Part shown: piece by piece, positions 8,734 through 17,718 of the stretch
Numbering within the stretch: the first letter of the stretch is position 1
Layout of the letters: each line of letters opens with the position of its first letter
Notes under the pieces: generated by a model
Told to the model about the DNA's origin: nothing
The model's database searches: none
The model's input: only the letters and a program-made list of their open reading frames with translations
Source of the DNA: Brucella rhizosphaerae
GTDB lineage: Bacteria; Pseudomonadota; Alphaproteobacteria; Rhizobiales; Rhizobiaceae
NCBI RefSeq assembly: GCF_002252475.1
Contig: NZ_NNRK01000025.1
Span: 62,001-126,000 of the forward strand
Direction of reading: 5' to 3'
Length of the DNA: 64,000 nucleotides
Translations under genes and position numbers: made by a program

Positions 8734-8833
8734 AGCATGATCCCGAAAAGTTGTTCGACTTTTCGGATAAGATTATGCGTTAAAACAAAGAGTTAGAGCA
8801 TCACGTCGGTCTTGCCGACCGCAAGATGCTCTT
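8734..8833 (+). repeat. Bru-RS/RIME-like intergenic palindromic repeat (divergent copy)
   Basis: It starts directly after the eryE stop. It carries two hairpins: CCGAAAAGT/ACTTTTCGG (8743-8751 with 8758-8766) and AGAGCATC/GATGCTCT (8795-8802 with 8825-8832), the latter enclosing GTCGG/CCGAC. The middle part GGATAAGATTATGCGTTAAA matches the GGATAATGCGT core of the other copies in this window. In this place the transcript would fold between eryE and eryF, which might affect relative expression. Confidence 0.65.
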
Positions 8834-8853
8834 GATTATGGAGCACTGATAGA

Positions 8854-9894
8854 ATGTCAGTCACGAGCACCAATGACAAAAAGGCGGCGTCCAACGGGAC
8901 AAAGCGCAAAACCAGCATCGTGCATTTGCTGCTCGAAGGCCGTGCGTTCTTTGCGTTGATCGCAATTATCGCAGTCTTCTCGTTCCTTTCGCCTTATTAT
9001 TTCACCGTCAATAACTTCCTCATCATGTCATCGCATGTGGCCATTTTCGGCCTGCTGGCAATTGGCATGCTGCTGGTCATCCTCAATGGCGGTATTGATC
9101 TTTCGGTCGGCTCTACGCTTGGTCTTGCGGGGGTTGTGGCTGGCTTCCTGATGCAGGGTGTCAATCTTCCGGAACTGGGTATCATTCTTTATTTCCCCGT
9201 TTGGGCGGTTGTCCTCATCACCTGTGCTTTGGGCGCATTTGTTGGTGGCATTAACGGCGTTCTGATTGCTTATCTGCGCGTTCCGGCCTTCGTGGCAACG
9301 CTTGGCGTGCTTTATTGCGCGCGCGGTGTCGCACTTCTTATGACCAATGGCCTGACCTATAATAATCTCGGCGGTCGCCCGGAACTCGGCAATACCGGCT
9401 TTGAGTGGCTCGGCTTCAATACGCTTTTTGGTGTGCCGATTGGCGTGCTGGTACTGGCTGTTCTCGCCATCATCGTTGCAGTCGTGCTTAACCGCACCGC
9501 ATTTGGCCGCTGGCTTTATGCTTCCGGTGGCAATGAGCGCGCTGCTGAGCTTTCCGGCGTTCCGGTCAAGCGCGTCCAGATTTCGGTTTATGTGATCTCA
9601 GGCATTTGTGCCGCAATCGCTGGTCTGGTTCTGTCTTCACAGCTGACTTCGGCAGGCCCAACCGCCGGCACCACTTATGAACTGACGGCAATCGCCGCAG
9701 TCGTAATCGGCGGTGCAGCACTCACGGGTGGTCGTGGTACCATTCAGGGTACGCTTCTGGGTGCTTTCGTTATCGGCTTCCTCTCCGATGGCCTCGTGAT
9801 CATCGGCGTATCATCCTACTGGCAGACTGTCTTTACCGGCGCGGTTATCGTGCTCGCAGTTCTGCTCAACAGCATTCAATACTCCCGGCGTTGA
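8854..9894 (+). CDS. eryF: Erythritol ABC transporter, permease EryF
   Basis: 346 residues of the ribose-type (RbsC) permease family with about ten hydrophobic segments. The conserved NGGIDLSVGSTLGLAG loop (residues ~74-90) and, further on, ASGGNERAAELSGVPVKRVQISV identify the family. It forms the membrane channel with EryE. The gene follows the ATPase after a 120 bp gap holding a palindromic repeat, and is followed by a hairpin and the binding protein gene. Confidence 0.88.
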   Translation: MSVTSTNDKKAASNGTKRKTSIVHLLLEGRAFFALIAIIAVFSFLSPYYFTVNNFLIMSSHVAIFGLLAIGMLLVILNGGIDLSVGSTLGLAGVVAGFLMQGVNLPELGIILYFPVWAVVLITCALGAFVGGINGVLIAYLRVPAFVATLGVLYCARGVALLMTNGLTYNNLGGRPELGNTGFEWLGFNTLFGVPIGVLVLAVLAIIVAVVLNRTAFGRWLYASGGNERAAELSGVPVKRVQISVYVISGICAAIAGLVLSSQLTSAGPTAGTTYELTAIAAVVIGGAALTGGRGTIQGTLLGAFVIGFLSDGLVIIGVSSYWQTVFTGAVIVLAVLLNSIQYSRR

Positions 9895-9902
9895 TAAATT
9901 AC

Positions 9903-9930
9903 GGCTCCGCCCACCGTTCCGGGCGGAGCC
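9903..9930 (+). terminator. Strong hairpin between eryF and eryG
   Basis: GGCTCCGCCC at 9903-9912 pairs perfectly with GGGCGGAGCC at 9921-9930 over an 8 nt loop. No T-run follows, so it is more likely an mRNA-stabilising or partial-termination hairpin than a full terminator. Such hairpins beside the binding-protein gene often help set its higher expression relative to the membrane parts. Confidence 0.6.
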
Positions 9931-10050
9931 GGTTCTTCGGGGGTATCGAAAGGTTCCAAGACGGCGATATCAGTTTGAAATTTCGCCCACTGGAAATGGT
10001 AACGCCGGGAAACCGGTATAACTCAACGATAATTTTTACGGGAGTGAGAC

Positions 10051-10998
10051 ATGTTTAAGAAGGGTATGCGCGTTCTGTTTGCTGCTGCTGCAGCACTACC
10101 GCTTATTGCCAGCTCGGCGTGGGCTGAAGGTCTAATCTCAATCGTGGTCAACGATCCTTCCAACCCATACTGGTACACCGAAGGTGAAATCGCCAAGAAA
10201 ACCGCTGAAGGCCTTGGCTATTCGGCTGTTGTCGGCGGCCACAAGGGTGACACCAACACCGAAAGCAACCTGATCGATACCGCAATCACCAACAAGTCGG
10301 TCGCGATCATTCTCGATCCAGCAAATGCTGACGGTTCGGTTGGCGCAGTTAAGCGCGCTGTTGCAGCTGGCATTCCAGTGTTCCTCGTAAACGCTGAAAT
10401 CAACCAGGAAGGCCTTGCCAAGGCACAGCTCGTTTCCAACAACGCACAGGGCGCAGCACTTGGTGCAACGCAGTGGGTTGAGAGCGTTGGTGAAGAAGGC
10501 AAGTATGTTGAGCTTTTCGGTTCGCCGTCGGACAACAATGCTGCCACTCGTTCGAACGGCTATGAAACCGTTCTTTCGCAGTACCCAGACCTCGTAAAGG
10601 CTGGTCAGGATGTTGCCAACTGGAACCGTACGCAGGGTCACGACAAGATGCAGGCTTTGCTTCAGGCAAATCCAGACATCATCGGCGTTATCTCGGGTAA
10701 CGACGAAATGGCTCTCGGTGCAATCGCTGCTCTGAAGAAGGCTGGCAAGCTGGACAAGGTTAAGGTTGGCGGTTTCGACGGCTCGCCAGACGCTGTTGCA
10801 GCCATCAAGGCTGGCGAACTTCAGTACACCGTTCTGCAGCCAGTTGCGATCTTCTCGGAAGCTGCTGTTAAGCAGGCCGACAACTTCATCAAGACCGGCA
10901 AGACCGGCGTTGACCAGGAAAAGCAGCTCTTCGATTGCTTCCTGATCACCAAGGACAATGTTGACAAGTACACGTCGCCATTCGTTCTCGAACAGTAA
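10051..10998 (+). CDS. eryG: Erythritol ABC transporter, periplasmic binding protein EryG
   Basis: 315 residues. A Sec signal peptide (MFKKGMRVLFAAAAALPLIA...SAWA, cleavage after about residue 25) precedes a ribose-binding-type fold: IVVNDPSNPYWYTEGE, a central QANPDIIGVISGNDEMALGA and KVGGFDGSPDAVAAIKAG. It should capture the polyol and deliver it to EryF/EryE. A GGGAGTGAG ribosome site precedes the ATG and a clear terminator follows, so it ends the operon. Confidence 0.88.
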   Translation: MFKKGMRVLFAAAAALPLIASSAWAEGLISIVVNDPSNPYWYTEGEIAKKTAEGLGYSAVVGGHKGDTNTESNLIDTAITNKSVAIILDPANADGSVGAVKRAVAAGIPVFLVNAEINQEGLAKAQLVSNNAQGAALGATQWVESVGEEGKYVELFGSPSDNNAATRSNGYETVLSQYPDLVKAGQDVANWNRTQGHDKMQALLQANPDIIGVISGNDEMALGAIAALKKAGKLDKVKVGGFDGSPDAVAAIKAGELQYTVLQPVAIFSEAAVKQADNFIKTGKTGVDQEKQLFDCFLITKDNVDKYTSPFVLEQ

Positions 10999-11011
10999 GA
11001 CCTGATTGGAC

Positions 11012-11050
11012 GGAGCGCGGGCTTGATCCCGCGCTCCTCTCCGCATTTTT
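11012..11050 (+). terminator. Rho-independent terminator after eryG
   Basis: GGAGCGCGGG (11012-11021) and CCCGCGCTCC (11028-11037) form a perfect 10 bp stem with a 6 nt loop, followed by a T-run at 11046-11050. It closes the transporter operon before the next regulator gene. Confidence 0.75.
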
Positions 11051-11111
11051 CGTACCGATGCTATGAATCGGGACCGGTCAATAATTGAGCGGGCTGGGGA
11101 CGAGTGGAAGC

Positions 11112-11960
11112 ATGGTCACAAGCAACAAAGCAAGCATAGACAACCTGATGACAGAGCAGGTGCCGAACGATAGTCGGCATGCACGTCAATTGGTTCGCCG
11201 CCAGCAAATTGCTGAAATGATTATGTCCGAAGGATCGGTGAGGATCGAAGATCTGACCGAACGTTTCGGTATCAGCCTGATGACTGCGCACAGAGATGTT
11301 GACGAACTCGTCAGTCGCGGTCTGTTTCGTAAGGCGCGCGGCGTTGTTTCTGCAGCACCGACAAGCCTCATAGAAGCGAGCGACCTTTATCGCGTCGCAC
11401 GCCAGTCCGAAGAGAAGAAGCTGATCGCGGAAGCTGCGATGCAGTTCGTAGAGCCGGGACAGGCCATCTTCTTCGACGATTCCACAACTGTTCTTCAGAT
11501 GGTGCCTTACCTGCCGGGCAAGGGGCCGCTGACGGTCATTACCAATTCGCTGATCCTGATGAATGAAGTACGCGACATCAAAGATGTCACGCTGCTTGGT
11601 CTTGGCGGGCAGCTTTACAACTGGTGTAACGCCTTTGTTGGCGGCATGACCATTCATGAAATTCGCCGCCTGCGGGCGGACGTGGCATTCATTTCGATCG
11701 CCGCCATCACCGATGATCTGCTGTTTCACCAGTCGCCGGAAATGGTCGAAACCAAGCGCGCCATGCTTGATTGTGCTGCAAAGCGCGTGCTGCTTGCCGA
11801 TCATACAAAGTTCGAACGCCGCGCATTGCACAATTTCGGCGCGCTGTCCGATTTTGACGTCGTGATTGTCGATGAGGAGACGCCTTTCGCACATATCGAA
11901 CGTATGCAGGCGCAAGGCATCAACGTCGTCGTCGCCCGCTCAGGCGGCTCGAAAGAATAA
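11112..11960 (+). CDS. DeoR-family regulator of the second kinase/dehydrogenase pair
   Basis: 282 residues from the ATG at 11112; the frame also opens from a TTG at 11085 and has another ATG at 11148. The helix-turn-helix (IEDLTERFGISLMTAHRDVD, residues ~48-67) precedes a DeoR sensor domain with FFDDSTTVLQMVPYLPG and a late LADHTKFERRALHNFG, typical of regulators that sense phosphorylated sugars. It lies at the head of a plus-strand group with a kinase and a GlpD-like dehydrogenase, whose phosphorylated product would be a natural inducer. It is similar in build to EryR but is not a copy. Confidence 0.85.
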   Translation: MVTSNKASIDNLMTEQVPNDSRHARQLVRRQQIAEMIMSEGSVRIEDLTERFGISLMTAHRDVDELVSRGLFRKARGVVSAAPTSLIEASDLYRVARQSEEKKLIAEAAMQFVEPGQAIFFDDSTTVLQMVPYLPGKGPLTVITNSLILMNEVRDIKDVTLLGLGGQLYNWCNAFVGGMTIHEIRRLRADVAFISIAAITDDLLFHQSPEMVETKRAMLDCAAKRVLLADHTKFERRALHNFGALSDFDVVIVDEETPFAHIERMQAQGINVVVARSGGSKE

Positions 11961-12030
11961 GCCTGAAGGCTTGAGAGTTTAACGCGCATCTTAGTCCTGA
12001 AACCGTTTCACACTTTTCGGGCTGCGCTCA
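11961..12030 (-). repeat. Partial inverted copy of the intergenic repeat
   Basis: Read on the minus strand, 12022-11985 gives CCCGAAAAGTGTGAAACGGTTT followed by GACTAAGATGCG, matching the left part of the repeat family seen at 27548 and 50607 (GCAAAAGTGTGAAGCGGTTTT...GGATAATGCG). The right half is missing or diverged. It fills the short gap between the DeoR gene and the kinase. Confidence 0.5.
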
Positions 12031-12057
12031 TCGCATACATATCAGGAAATACGATCC

Positions 12058-13572
12058 ATGCCGTCTCTGTTGGGAATTGATAGCGGACTGACCGTCACCA
12101 AAGCCGTATTGTTCGATATTGACGGCACACCGCTTTCTGTCGCCCGTCGCCGTGTTGCGCAATCCTTCCCGCAGCCGCGCCATGTTGAACGCGACATGGA
12201 TGAATTCTGGAATGCAACTGCCGATGCAATTGCCGAAGCGATTGCAAAGAGTGGACGTCCTGCATCCGACATTCTCGCCATTGCCACCACCGCGCATGGT
12301 GATGGCATCTATATGCTCGACAAGGATGCGCGCCCACTCGGCAAGGGTATCCTGTCGCTCGACAGCCGTGCCGTTGACGTAGCCGAGCGCTGGGTGAGCG
12401 GTCCTGTTGCAGAACAGTCGATTGCCATCACCGGTCAGCTGCCACACGCTTCGGCACCATCGGCCATTCTGGCCTGGGTCAAGGAAAACGAGCCGGAACG
12501 CTATGGTCGTATCGGTCATGTCATTGCTTGCAAGGATTGGTTGCGTTTCTGTCTGACCGGAGAAGTGGGCACTGACCGCACCGAGGCATCGACTTCCTTT
12601 ACCGACGTAAACACCCAGGACTATTCCAGGGAAGCACTTGCTCTTTTCGGGCTGGAAGCACTGTGGGATGCTCTGCCGCCAATGTCGCGCTCTGACGAAA
12701 TTGTCGGTGGTGTTTCTCAGGAATGTGCAAGCCGAACCGGCCTTGCTGCCGGAACGCCCGTTGTGGGCGGTCTGCATGATGTAACCGCGTCCGCACTTGG
12801 TGTCGGTGGTCTTAAGATCGGCACGGTTGCAATTGTAGCTGGCACCTATTCGATCAATGAAACGCTTTCCTCCAAGCCAAATGTCGATAAGAGCTGGTTC
12901 TGCCGCAATGGTATTGCGCCCGGCGAATGGAACAACATGTCCATTTCTCCCGCGTCTACCGCAAATTACGACTGGTTCCTCGATAAGCTCTGCCCGGCAG
13001 AACGGCTTGAAGCGGAAGAAACGGGTCGCTCTATACACGACATGCTGCGCCCGGAAATCGATGCTGCTCTTGCCAAGCCTTCGACAGCATTATTCCATCC
13101 TTATTTGTTCGGCTCGCCGTATGGTGCGATGGCAAGCGGCGCGTTCTTCGGTCTTCGCGGCTGGCAGGAACGTGGCGATATGCTGCGTGCGGTCTGGGAG
13201 GGTATTGCTTTTAACCACCGCATTCATGTCGACCATCTGAAAGATGGATTTGCAATTTCTAGCGCTCGCCTGACCGGTGGTGTTTCGCGCAGTCCATCAT
13301 TCGCGCAGATGTTTGCCAATGTGTTGGGTATGCCGGTCACAGTCACGGAAACGGATGAAGCGGCTGCATGGGGTGCTGCCCTTTGCGCAGGCAAGGGTGC
13401 GGGTGTTTTCGCTGATGTGTACAGCGATCCGCGTGACCTTGATGCGATTGGGCGAACCTATACGCCGGATGCAACGCGCAGCGCGCAATATGAAAAGCGC
13501 TACGCGTTATTCAAGGAAATCGCATCTGCGCTTGGACCGATCTGGCCCAAGATTGACGCCTTAACAGATTGA
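12058..13572 (+). CDS. FGGY-family polyol/ketose kinase, EryA-like
   Basis: 504 residues. The N-terminal motif LLGIDSGLTVTKAVLFDIDG (residues 4-23) and the C-terminal LTGGVSRSPSFAQMFANVLG with EAAAWGAALCAGKG mark a full FGGY kinase. It resembles EryA and L-xylulose-type kinases. The partner GlpD-like dehydrogenase starts 45 bp downstream, repeating the EryA-EryB logic of phosphorylating a polyol and then oxidising it to a ketose phosphate. The substrate is unknown; a tetritol or pentitol (threitol, ribitol, arabitol) is a reasonable guess. Confidence 0.85.
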   Translation: MPSLLGIDSGLTVTKAVLFDIDGTPLSVARRRVAQSFPQPRHVERDMDEFWNATADAIAEAIAKSGRPASDILAIATTAHGDGIYMLDKDARPLGKGILSLDSRAVDVAERWVSGPVAEQSIAITGQLPHASAPSAILAWVKENEPERYGRIGHVIACKDWLRFCLTGEVGTDRTEASTSFTDVNTQDYSREALALFGLEALWDALPPMSRSDEIVGGVSQECASRTGLAAGTPVVGGLHDVTASALGVGGLKIGTVAIVAGTYSINETLSSKPNVDKSWFCRNGIAPGEWNNMSISPASTANYDWFLDKLCPAERLEAEETGRSIHDMLRPEIDAALAKPSTALFHPYLFGSPYGAMASGAFFGLRGWQERGDMLRAVWEGIAFNHRIHVDHLKDGFAISSARLTGGVSRSPSFAQMFANVLGMPVTVTETDEAAAWGAALCAGKGAGVFADVYSDPRDLDAIGRTYTPDATRSAQYEKRYALFKEIASALGPIWPKIDALTD

Positions 13573-13617
13573 AATATGCCGCGCTCGTTTGCGCGATGAC
13601 GATGTAAAGACAGTGAA

Positions 13618-15345
13618 ATGAACGATTTCGTAAGCAGTAGCCAAATGAAGAGCCGTATCAGCCAACTCGAAGCCGACGGTGTTGATGTGCTCATTCTGGG
13701 TGCAGGTATCAATGGCGCGGGTCTTTATCGCGATCTGAGCGAACAGGGCGTGAGCTGTTTCATCGTTGACAAAGGCGATTTTGGTTCGGGCACAAGTGCT
13801 GCTCCTTCGCGCCTCATTCACGGCGGCCTCAAATATCTGGAAACCGGTGAGTTTGGTCTCGTGGCGCAATCGACGGTCGAGCGCAATATCCTGCTTAAAA
13901 ATGCGCCGCATAATGTCCAGCCGCTGCCGACCTTCATTCCGGTCTTTTCGTGGACCAAGGGTATTACCGCAGCGCTCAGAACTCTGTTCGGCTCAACGAC
14001 AGCACCACGTAGCCGTGGGGCCGTGCTGATCAAAATCGGTCTCGGACTTTACGATTATTTTGGTGCGCGTGAACGCGTTATGCCAAAGCATAATTTTCTC
14101 TTCAGGAAGAGTGCCTTGAAGGAAATGCCCTATATGACCACGTCTATCGTTGGGGGTGGCATTTATTATGATGCATGGGTCAGCAAGCCGGAACGTCTCG
14201 TTTATGAGCTTGTCAGTGATGGTTTGAAGGCCAATCCGCAAAGTGCAGCAGTCAATTTTACCTCTATTGTTGCGGCCAATGACGGCGCGGTAAGCTTTGA
14301 AGGGTCGGATGGTGCTGCTTTCACGGTCAAGCCAAAGATCGTCATCAATGCAGCTGGTCCGTGGATCGATCATGTCAACGCGGCGCTTGGTAAAGAAACC
14401 AGGATGATCGGCGGCACCAAGGGCTCACACATCCTGATCGATCACCCGGAACTGGTCAAAAGTCTCAAGGGCCGCATGATCTATTTCGAGGCGGATGATG
14501 GTCGTATCTGCCTCGTCTATGACTATCACGGTTTGGCGCTGGTTGGTTCTACGGACATCCCGGCGAACAATCCGGATGAGGTTTTCGCGGAAGACAAGGA
14601 AATCGATTATTTCATCGAGAGCCTGCGCTCGCTGCTGCCGAAGCTGAAGTTTGACCGCAGCCAGATCGTTTATACCTATAGCGGCATTCGTCCGCTGCCT
14701 GCCTCCAATGCTTCGGAGCCCGGCCTTATCAGCCGCGATCATTCCGCACCGGTTATCGAGCCAGACGCGAGCCGTCCGTTCGCAATCATTTCGCTGGTTG
14801 GTGGCAAGTGGACGACATTCCGCGGCTTTGCAGAAGAAGTTGCAGATACAGTTCTCAAGCGTTTTAGCCGTGAACGCCTCAAATCCACCCGTAGTCTCAC
14901 CATCGGTGGTGGTAAGGATTATCCGGCAGACGCCAATGCACGCGCAGCGTGGGTGGCAAAGCAGGCTAAGGAAACCGGACTTCCAGCCGAACGTGTCGAG
15001 ATACTTTTGAAGCGTTATGGCACCACGGCCTTGCCTATCATTGCGGATGAAGCAAAGGTTGGTGTTACACTTCTGCCTGATACAGATACTATAAGCCGTG
15101 CGGAAATTGCGTGGATTGCGCGCAATGAACTGGTCGTGCATCTCTCCGACGTGGTTCTGCGACGCACAACACTGGCGATTGATGGCGCGCTGTCGAATGC
15201 TAACCTGGCGGCCATTGCCGATATTCTTGGCGTGGAATTTGGCTGGGATGCCGCACGCAAGACGCAGGAGCTAGAGGTTGTGACTGCCGAGCTTGGCAAG
15301 CGCCACGGCATGAAGCTCGGAGAGCAGCCAGCGAAACGCCGCTAA
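13618..15345 (+). CDS. FAD-dependent glycerol-3-phosphate dehydrogenase-like enzyme (second EryB-type)
   Basis: 575 residues, longer than EryB and near the usual length of GlpA/GlpD. The FAD motif LGAGINGAGLYRDLSEQG is near residue 27-44, followed by SAAPSRLIHGGLKYLETGEF and a C-terminal VGGKWTTFRGFAEEV. The C-terminal domain after residue 430 is all-helical, as in GlpD. It should oxidise a polyol phosphate made by the upstream kinase and feed electrons to quinone. Plain glycerol 3-phosphate remains possible, though a classical glycerol kinase would then be expected beside it. Confidence 0.85.
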   Translation: MNDFVSSSQMKSRISQLEADGVDVLILGAGINGAGLYRDLSEQGVSCFIVDKGDFGSGTSAAPSRLIHGGLKYLETGEFGLVAQSTVERNILLKNAPHNVQPLPTFIPVFSWTKGITAALRTLFGSTTAPRSRGAVLIKIGLGLYDYFGARERVMPKHNFLFRKSALKEMPYMTTSIVGGGIYYDAWVSKPERLVYELVSDGLKANPQSAAVNFTSIVAANDGAVSFEGSDGAAFTVKPKIVINAAGPWIDHVNAALGKETRMIGGTKGSHILIDHPELVKSLKGRMIYFEADDGRICLVYDYHGLALVGSTDIPANNPDEVFAEDKEIDYFIESLRSLLPKLKFDRSQIVYTYSGIRPLPASNASEPGLISRDHSAPVIEPDASRPFAIISLVGGKWTTFRGFAEEVADTVLKRFSRERLKSTRSLTIGGGKDYPADANARAAWVAKQAKETGLPAERVEILLKRYGTTALPIIADEAKVGVTLLPDTDTISRAEIAWIARNELVVHLSDVVLRRTTLAIDGALSNANLAAIADILGVEFGWDAARKTQELEVVTAELGKRHGMKLGEQPAKRR

Positions 15346-15376
15346 CGGTTATAGTGACTTTTCAAATCAAATTGAT

Positions 15377-15406
15377 AAACGCCGGTCATTAGATCGGCGT
15401 TTTTTG
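15377..15406 (+). terminator. Rho-independent terminator
   Basis: AAACGCCG (15377-15384) pairs with CGGCGTTT (15395-15402); the stem extends inward through GTC/GAT with a wobble pair to an ATTA loop, and a run of T follows. It ends the DeoR-kinase-dehydrogenase operon. Confidence 0.85.
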
Positions 15407-15458
15407 CTATTTCTTTGCAATGTCATGGCGCTATCTTATGCGCTGACAGGAGAACGCT

Positions 15459-15857
15459 ATGGAAATCAAAAGAAATGGATCGGCGCCATCTGGTGTTGGA
15501 CCGGCAGACTGGTTTACGGGCAAGGTTCGCATTGATCCGCTGTTTTCGCCCAATGAGGCGCGGCGTGCGGCTGCAGCTGTGGTCACATTTGAACCCGGAG
15601 CCCGCACCGCCTGGCACACGCATCCGCTCGGACAAACGCTGATTGTTACTTCTGGATCAGGCTTGGTGCAGCGCGAAGGCGGTCCGATTGAGGAAATCCG
15701 ACCCGGCGATGTTGTGTGGTTTGAACCAGGTGAAAAACACTGGCATGGCGCTTCGCCTAAAAATGCGATGACCCATATCGCAACGCAGGAGCAGCTCGAT
15801 GGAAAGGTTGTCGACTGGATGGAGCATGTGACGGATGCTCAATATCCGAGCGCATGA
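15459..15857 (+). CDS. Small metal-binding cupin, similar to Mn-dependent hydroxynitrile lyases
   Basis: 132 residues, a single cupin barrel. The metal-binding set H53, H55, Q59 ([11 protein letters not shown]) and H94 (PGEKHWHG) is complete. Length, N-terminus (MEIKRNGS...GPADWFTG) and these ligands agree closely with bacterial Mn-cupin hydroxynitrile lyases such as that of Granulicella tundricola. Most members of this family have no proven natural role and some may be detoxifying or isomerising enzymes. It has its own start after a terminator and shares a terminator with the convergent apnL. Confidence 0.8.
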   Translation: MEIKRNGSAPSGVGPADWFTGKVRIDPLFSPNEARRAAAAVVTFEPGARTAWHTHPLGQTLIVTSGSGLVQREGGPIEEIRPGDVVWFEPGEKHWHGASPKNAMTHIATQEQLDGKVVDWMEHVTDAQYPSA

Positions 15858-15863
15858 ATAACG

Positions 15864-15890
15864 AAGCCGGGCAGCTCGCCCGGCTTTTTT
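15864..15890. terminator. Bidirectional terminator between the cupin gene and apnL
   Basis: AAGCCGGGC (15864-15872) and GCCCGGCTT (15878-15886) form a 9 bp stem over a 5 nt loop, followed by T residues to 15890. The convergent apnL stop codon lies in the T-run, so the hairpin should serve both directions. Confidence 0.85.
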
Positions 15891-17718
15891 AAACCGTCAT
15901 TGAGAGCACGTCATAGGGCGGAATTTTGATTGTTCTGCCACTTTCAACGACCACGTCCTGCTCATACGATGTGATATTGACCAGCCAGACGGTCTTATCT
16001 TCTACCGCAAATGCCAGAACGTCTGATGGACGCGATGACTGACACAGTCTGAAACTTTTACCGGCAAGCTGCGCGAGCACTTTGACTGCATTGAACAGAG
16101 GGCGTTTTTCACCCGCAGCAGCCGGTTCGTTTTCACCTGCGATCAGGCCAAACGGGCCGGTGAGCGCTGAAAGTGTGAGACTGTCCAGTCCTGCATCAAG
16201 CACAGATATTGCATATGCAAATGCAAAGCTTTCCGCAAATTTTCCATTATGGCGCGGATCGCGATCGGCCATGGCGATACGTTTGCCATTCGGGTTTTCC
16301 ATCGTCCGGGTGCCATATGGGTTCTGACGCATGGGGATGGTAGACGGCCCGATGCGATAGGGTTTGTCGCCATAAATAGCCCTCACCGAACGCGTGATGA
16401 AAGGCAGTGCTTCCAGTGTCTGCATGACACTCAGATCATCAGCCGCATGGACAATCGGATTGGTGCAATGGGTGACAAAATCGATGAGGTCGCGCGGTAC
16501 ACGCTTGCGATTCAGCTCAGTGAAATAGCTCAGCATTCCACCGCCGAGACGCACATTCGGGAAGGCTGCTCTCGCTGCCGCATAAACATCTTCGAGCGGC
16601 GGGCAGGGTGGCCATTCACTTCCGGGAGGAGTCGATTGCCGGTCTATGGCCGGTGAAACCATGATTGCATCTGGCATGAAACCAGCGGCTTTCATGTCTG
16701 CTGCAATGGCGCTCGTTTCATCGATGAGCGCTTTCATGCAAGGCAATGCTATTTCGAGAGAAACGCGCCCTTTGTAGTGGGCGACCAACGCTGCAAAATC
16801 GGCAAATGCCTGCCCGTTATGGCCCGCCAGAGGATCGTAATGAAATAACAAATCCTGCGGGGCAAGTTCCTTTAGTAGCTCTATCGCAGTTAAACTGGCC
16901 TTGGCTTCCTCCGGCGTGATGATGATGCCGATACTTGGCATCCTGCCACCCACGTCACCGAGCGTGATGTTCACCGGCTCTGCATTCCGAGCTGTTGTTA
17001 ACGCTGTTTTGCGCGTGTCGCGAATACTGAGCACAATGCGCTGATGCTGGAGCTTGGATGCTTCAATCTGATAAGGCCATGGCAAAGCCAGTGGACGCAC
17101 ATAGGTCTTGTAAGATGCATCAGACCAGTTGCGCTGATCTTCCATCTCAAACGTGTCGCCCTCCATGCGGCACTCGGCTGAAACGCCGGGGATCGCCTCG
17201 TGGGTGATAGCGCGCATGTCCCTGAAGGGCTGCCAAGGCTCGATCAGGTCGGGCAGATGGGTTTGATTGAGCGTGCCATCGACGTGCTCGACAGACACAG
17301 GTGAGCCTGCCACGCCGACGATTGGATGCAGAATACAGAAGCCGCAACGGTTGGTCTCAAAGCCGGTCCCGGTATTGGCCATGGCGTCGAACGTGAGCGT
17401 TCCGCTGGTATCTGCCTGAATGCGGACATCAATGTTTAGCTGTGTTGCATCGGGGCCTTCACACTGAGCCTGATAGGTAACGGTAAATCCGGTACTGTTT
17501 TCTTCGACGTTGAGATCGTGAATTTTCGGACTATAGGTGCCCCAGTCGCGATCCCGCACCAGATAGGAAATGGCACGCAGAACCTCGACGCCGTCATAGG
17601 TGATCGTGCGAAGATTGCCATCGCTGAGATCAACGACGAGCAGGCCCGCTTTCAGATACAGTGGTTTGGCTTCCGTTTCGCGCGTTCCAAAGAGCAGAAA
17701 AGGATCGACGCTGCTCAT
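15889..17718 (-). CDS. apnL: D-apionate lactonase ApnL
   Basis: 609 residues, matching in size and character the ApnL proteins found in D-apiose clusters, which open D-apionolactone to D-apionate. Recognisable text includes FETNRCGFCILHPIVGVAGS and VEHVDGTLNQTHLPDLIEPW; no classical lactonase motif is evident. It is the last gene of the apiose operon and overlaps apsD by 4 nt, placing hydrolysis right after the dehydrogenase step. The call depends on the neighbourhood as well as the protein. Confidence 0.85.
   Translation of the reverse strand: MSSVDPFLLFGTRETEAKPLYLKAGLLVVDLSDGNLRTITYDGVEVLRAISYLVRDRDWGTYSPKIHDLNVEENSTGFTVTYQAQCEGPDATQLNIDVRIQADTSGTLTFDAMANTGTGFETNRCGFCILHPIVGVAGSPVSVEHVDGTLNQTHLPDLIEPWQPFRDMRAITHEAIPGVSAECRMEGDTFEMEDQRNWSDASYKTYVRPLALPWPYQIEASKLQHQRIVLSIRDTRKTALTTARNAEPVNITLGDVGGRMPSIGIIITPEEAKASLTAIELLKELAPQDLLFHYDPLAGHNGQAFADFAALVAHYKGRVSLEIALPCMKALIDETSAIAADMKAAGFMPDAIMVSPAIDRQSTPPGSEWPPCPPLEDVYAAARAAFPNVRLGGGMLSYFTELNRKRVPRDLIDFVTHCTNPIVHAADDLSVMQTLEALPFITRSVRAIYGDKPYRIGPSTIPMRQNPYGTRTMENPNGKRIAMADRDPRHNGKFAESFAFAYAISVLDAGLDSLTLSALTGPFGLIAGENEPAAAGEKRPLFNAVKVLAQLAGKSFRLCQSSRPSDVLAFAVEDKTVWLVNITSYEQDVVVESGRTIKIPPYDVLSMTV

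Noticed and set aside
10138-11046. 302-codon minus-strand open frame
   Set aside because: Complementary frame of eryG running through its terminator; not protein-like.
11061-11915. 284-codon minus-strand open frame
   Set aside because: Antisense to the DeoR regulator, which has an intact helix-turn-helix and sensor domain.
12028-13038. 336-codon minus-strand open frame
   Set aside because: Antisense to the FGGY kinase; composition is the Cys/Arg-rich pattern expected of a complementary frame.
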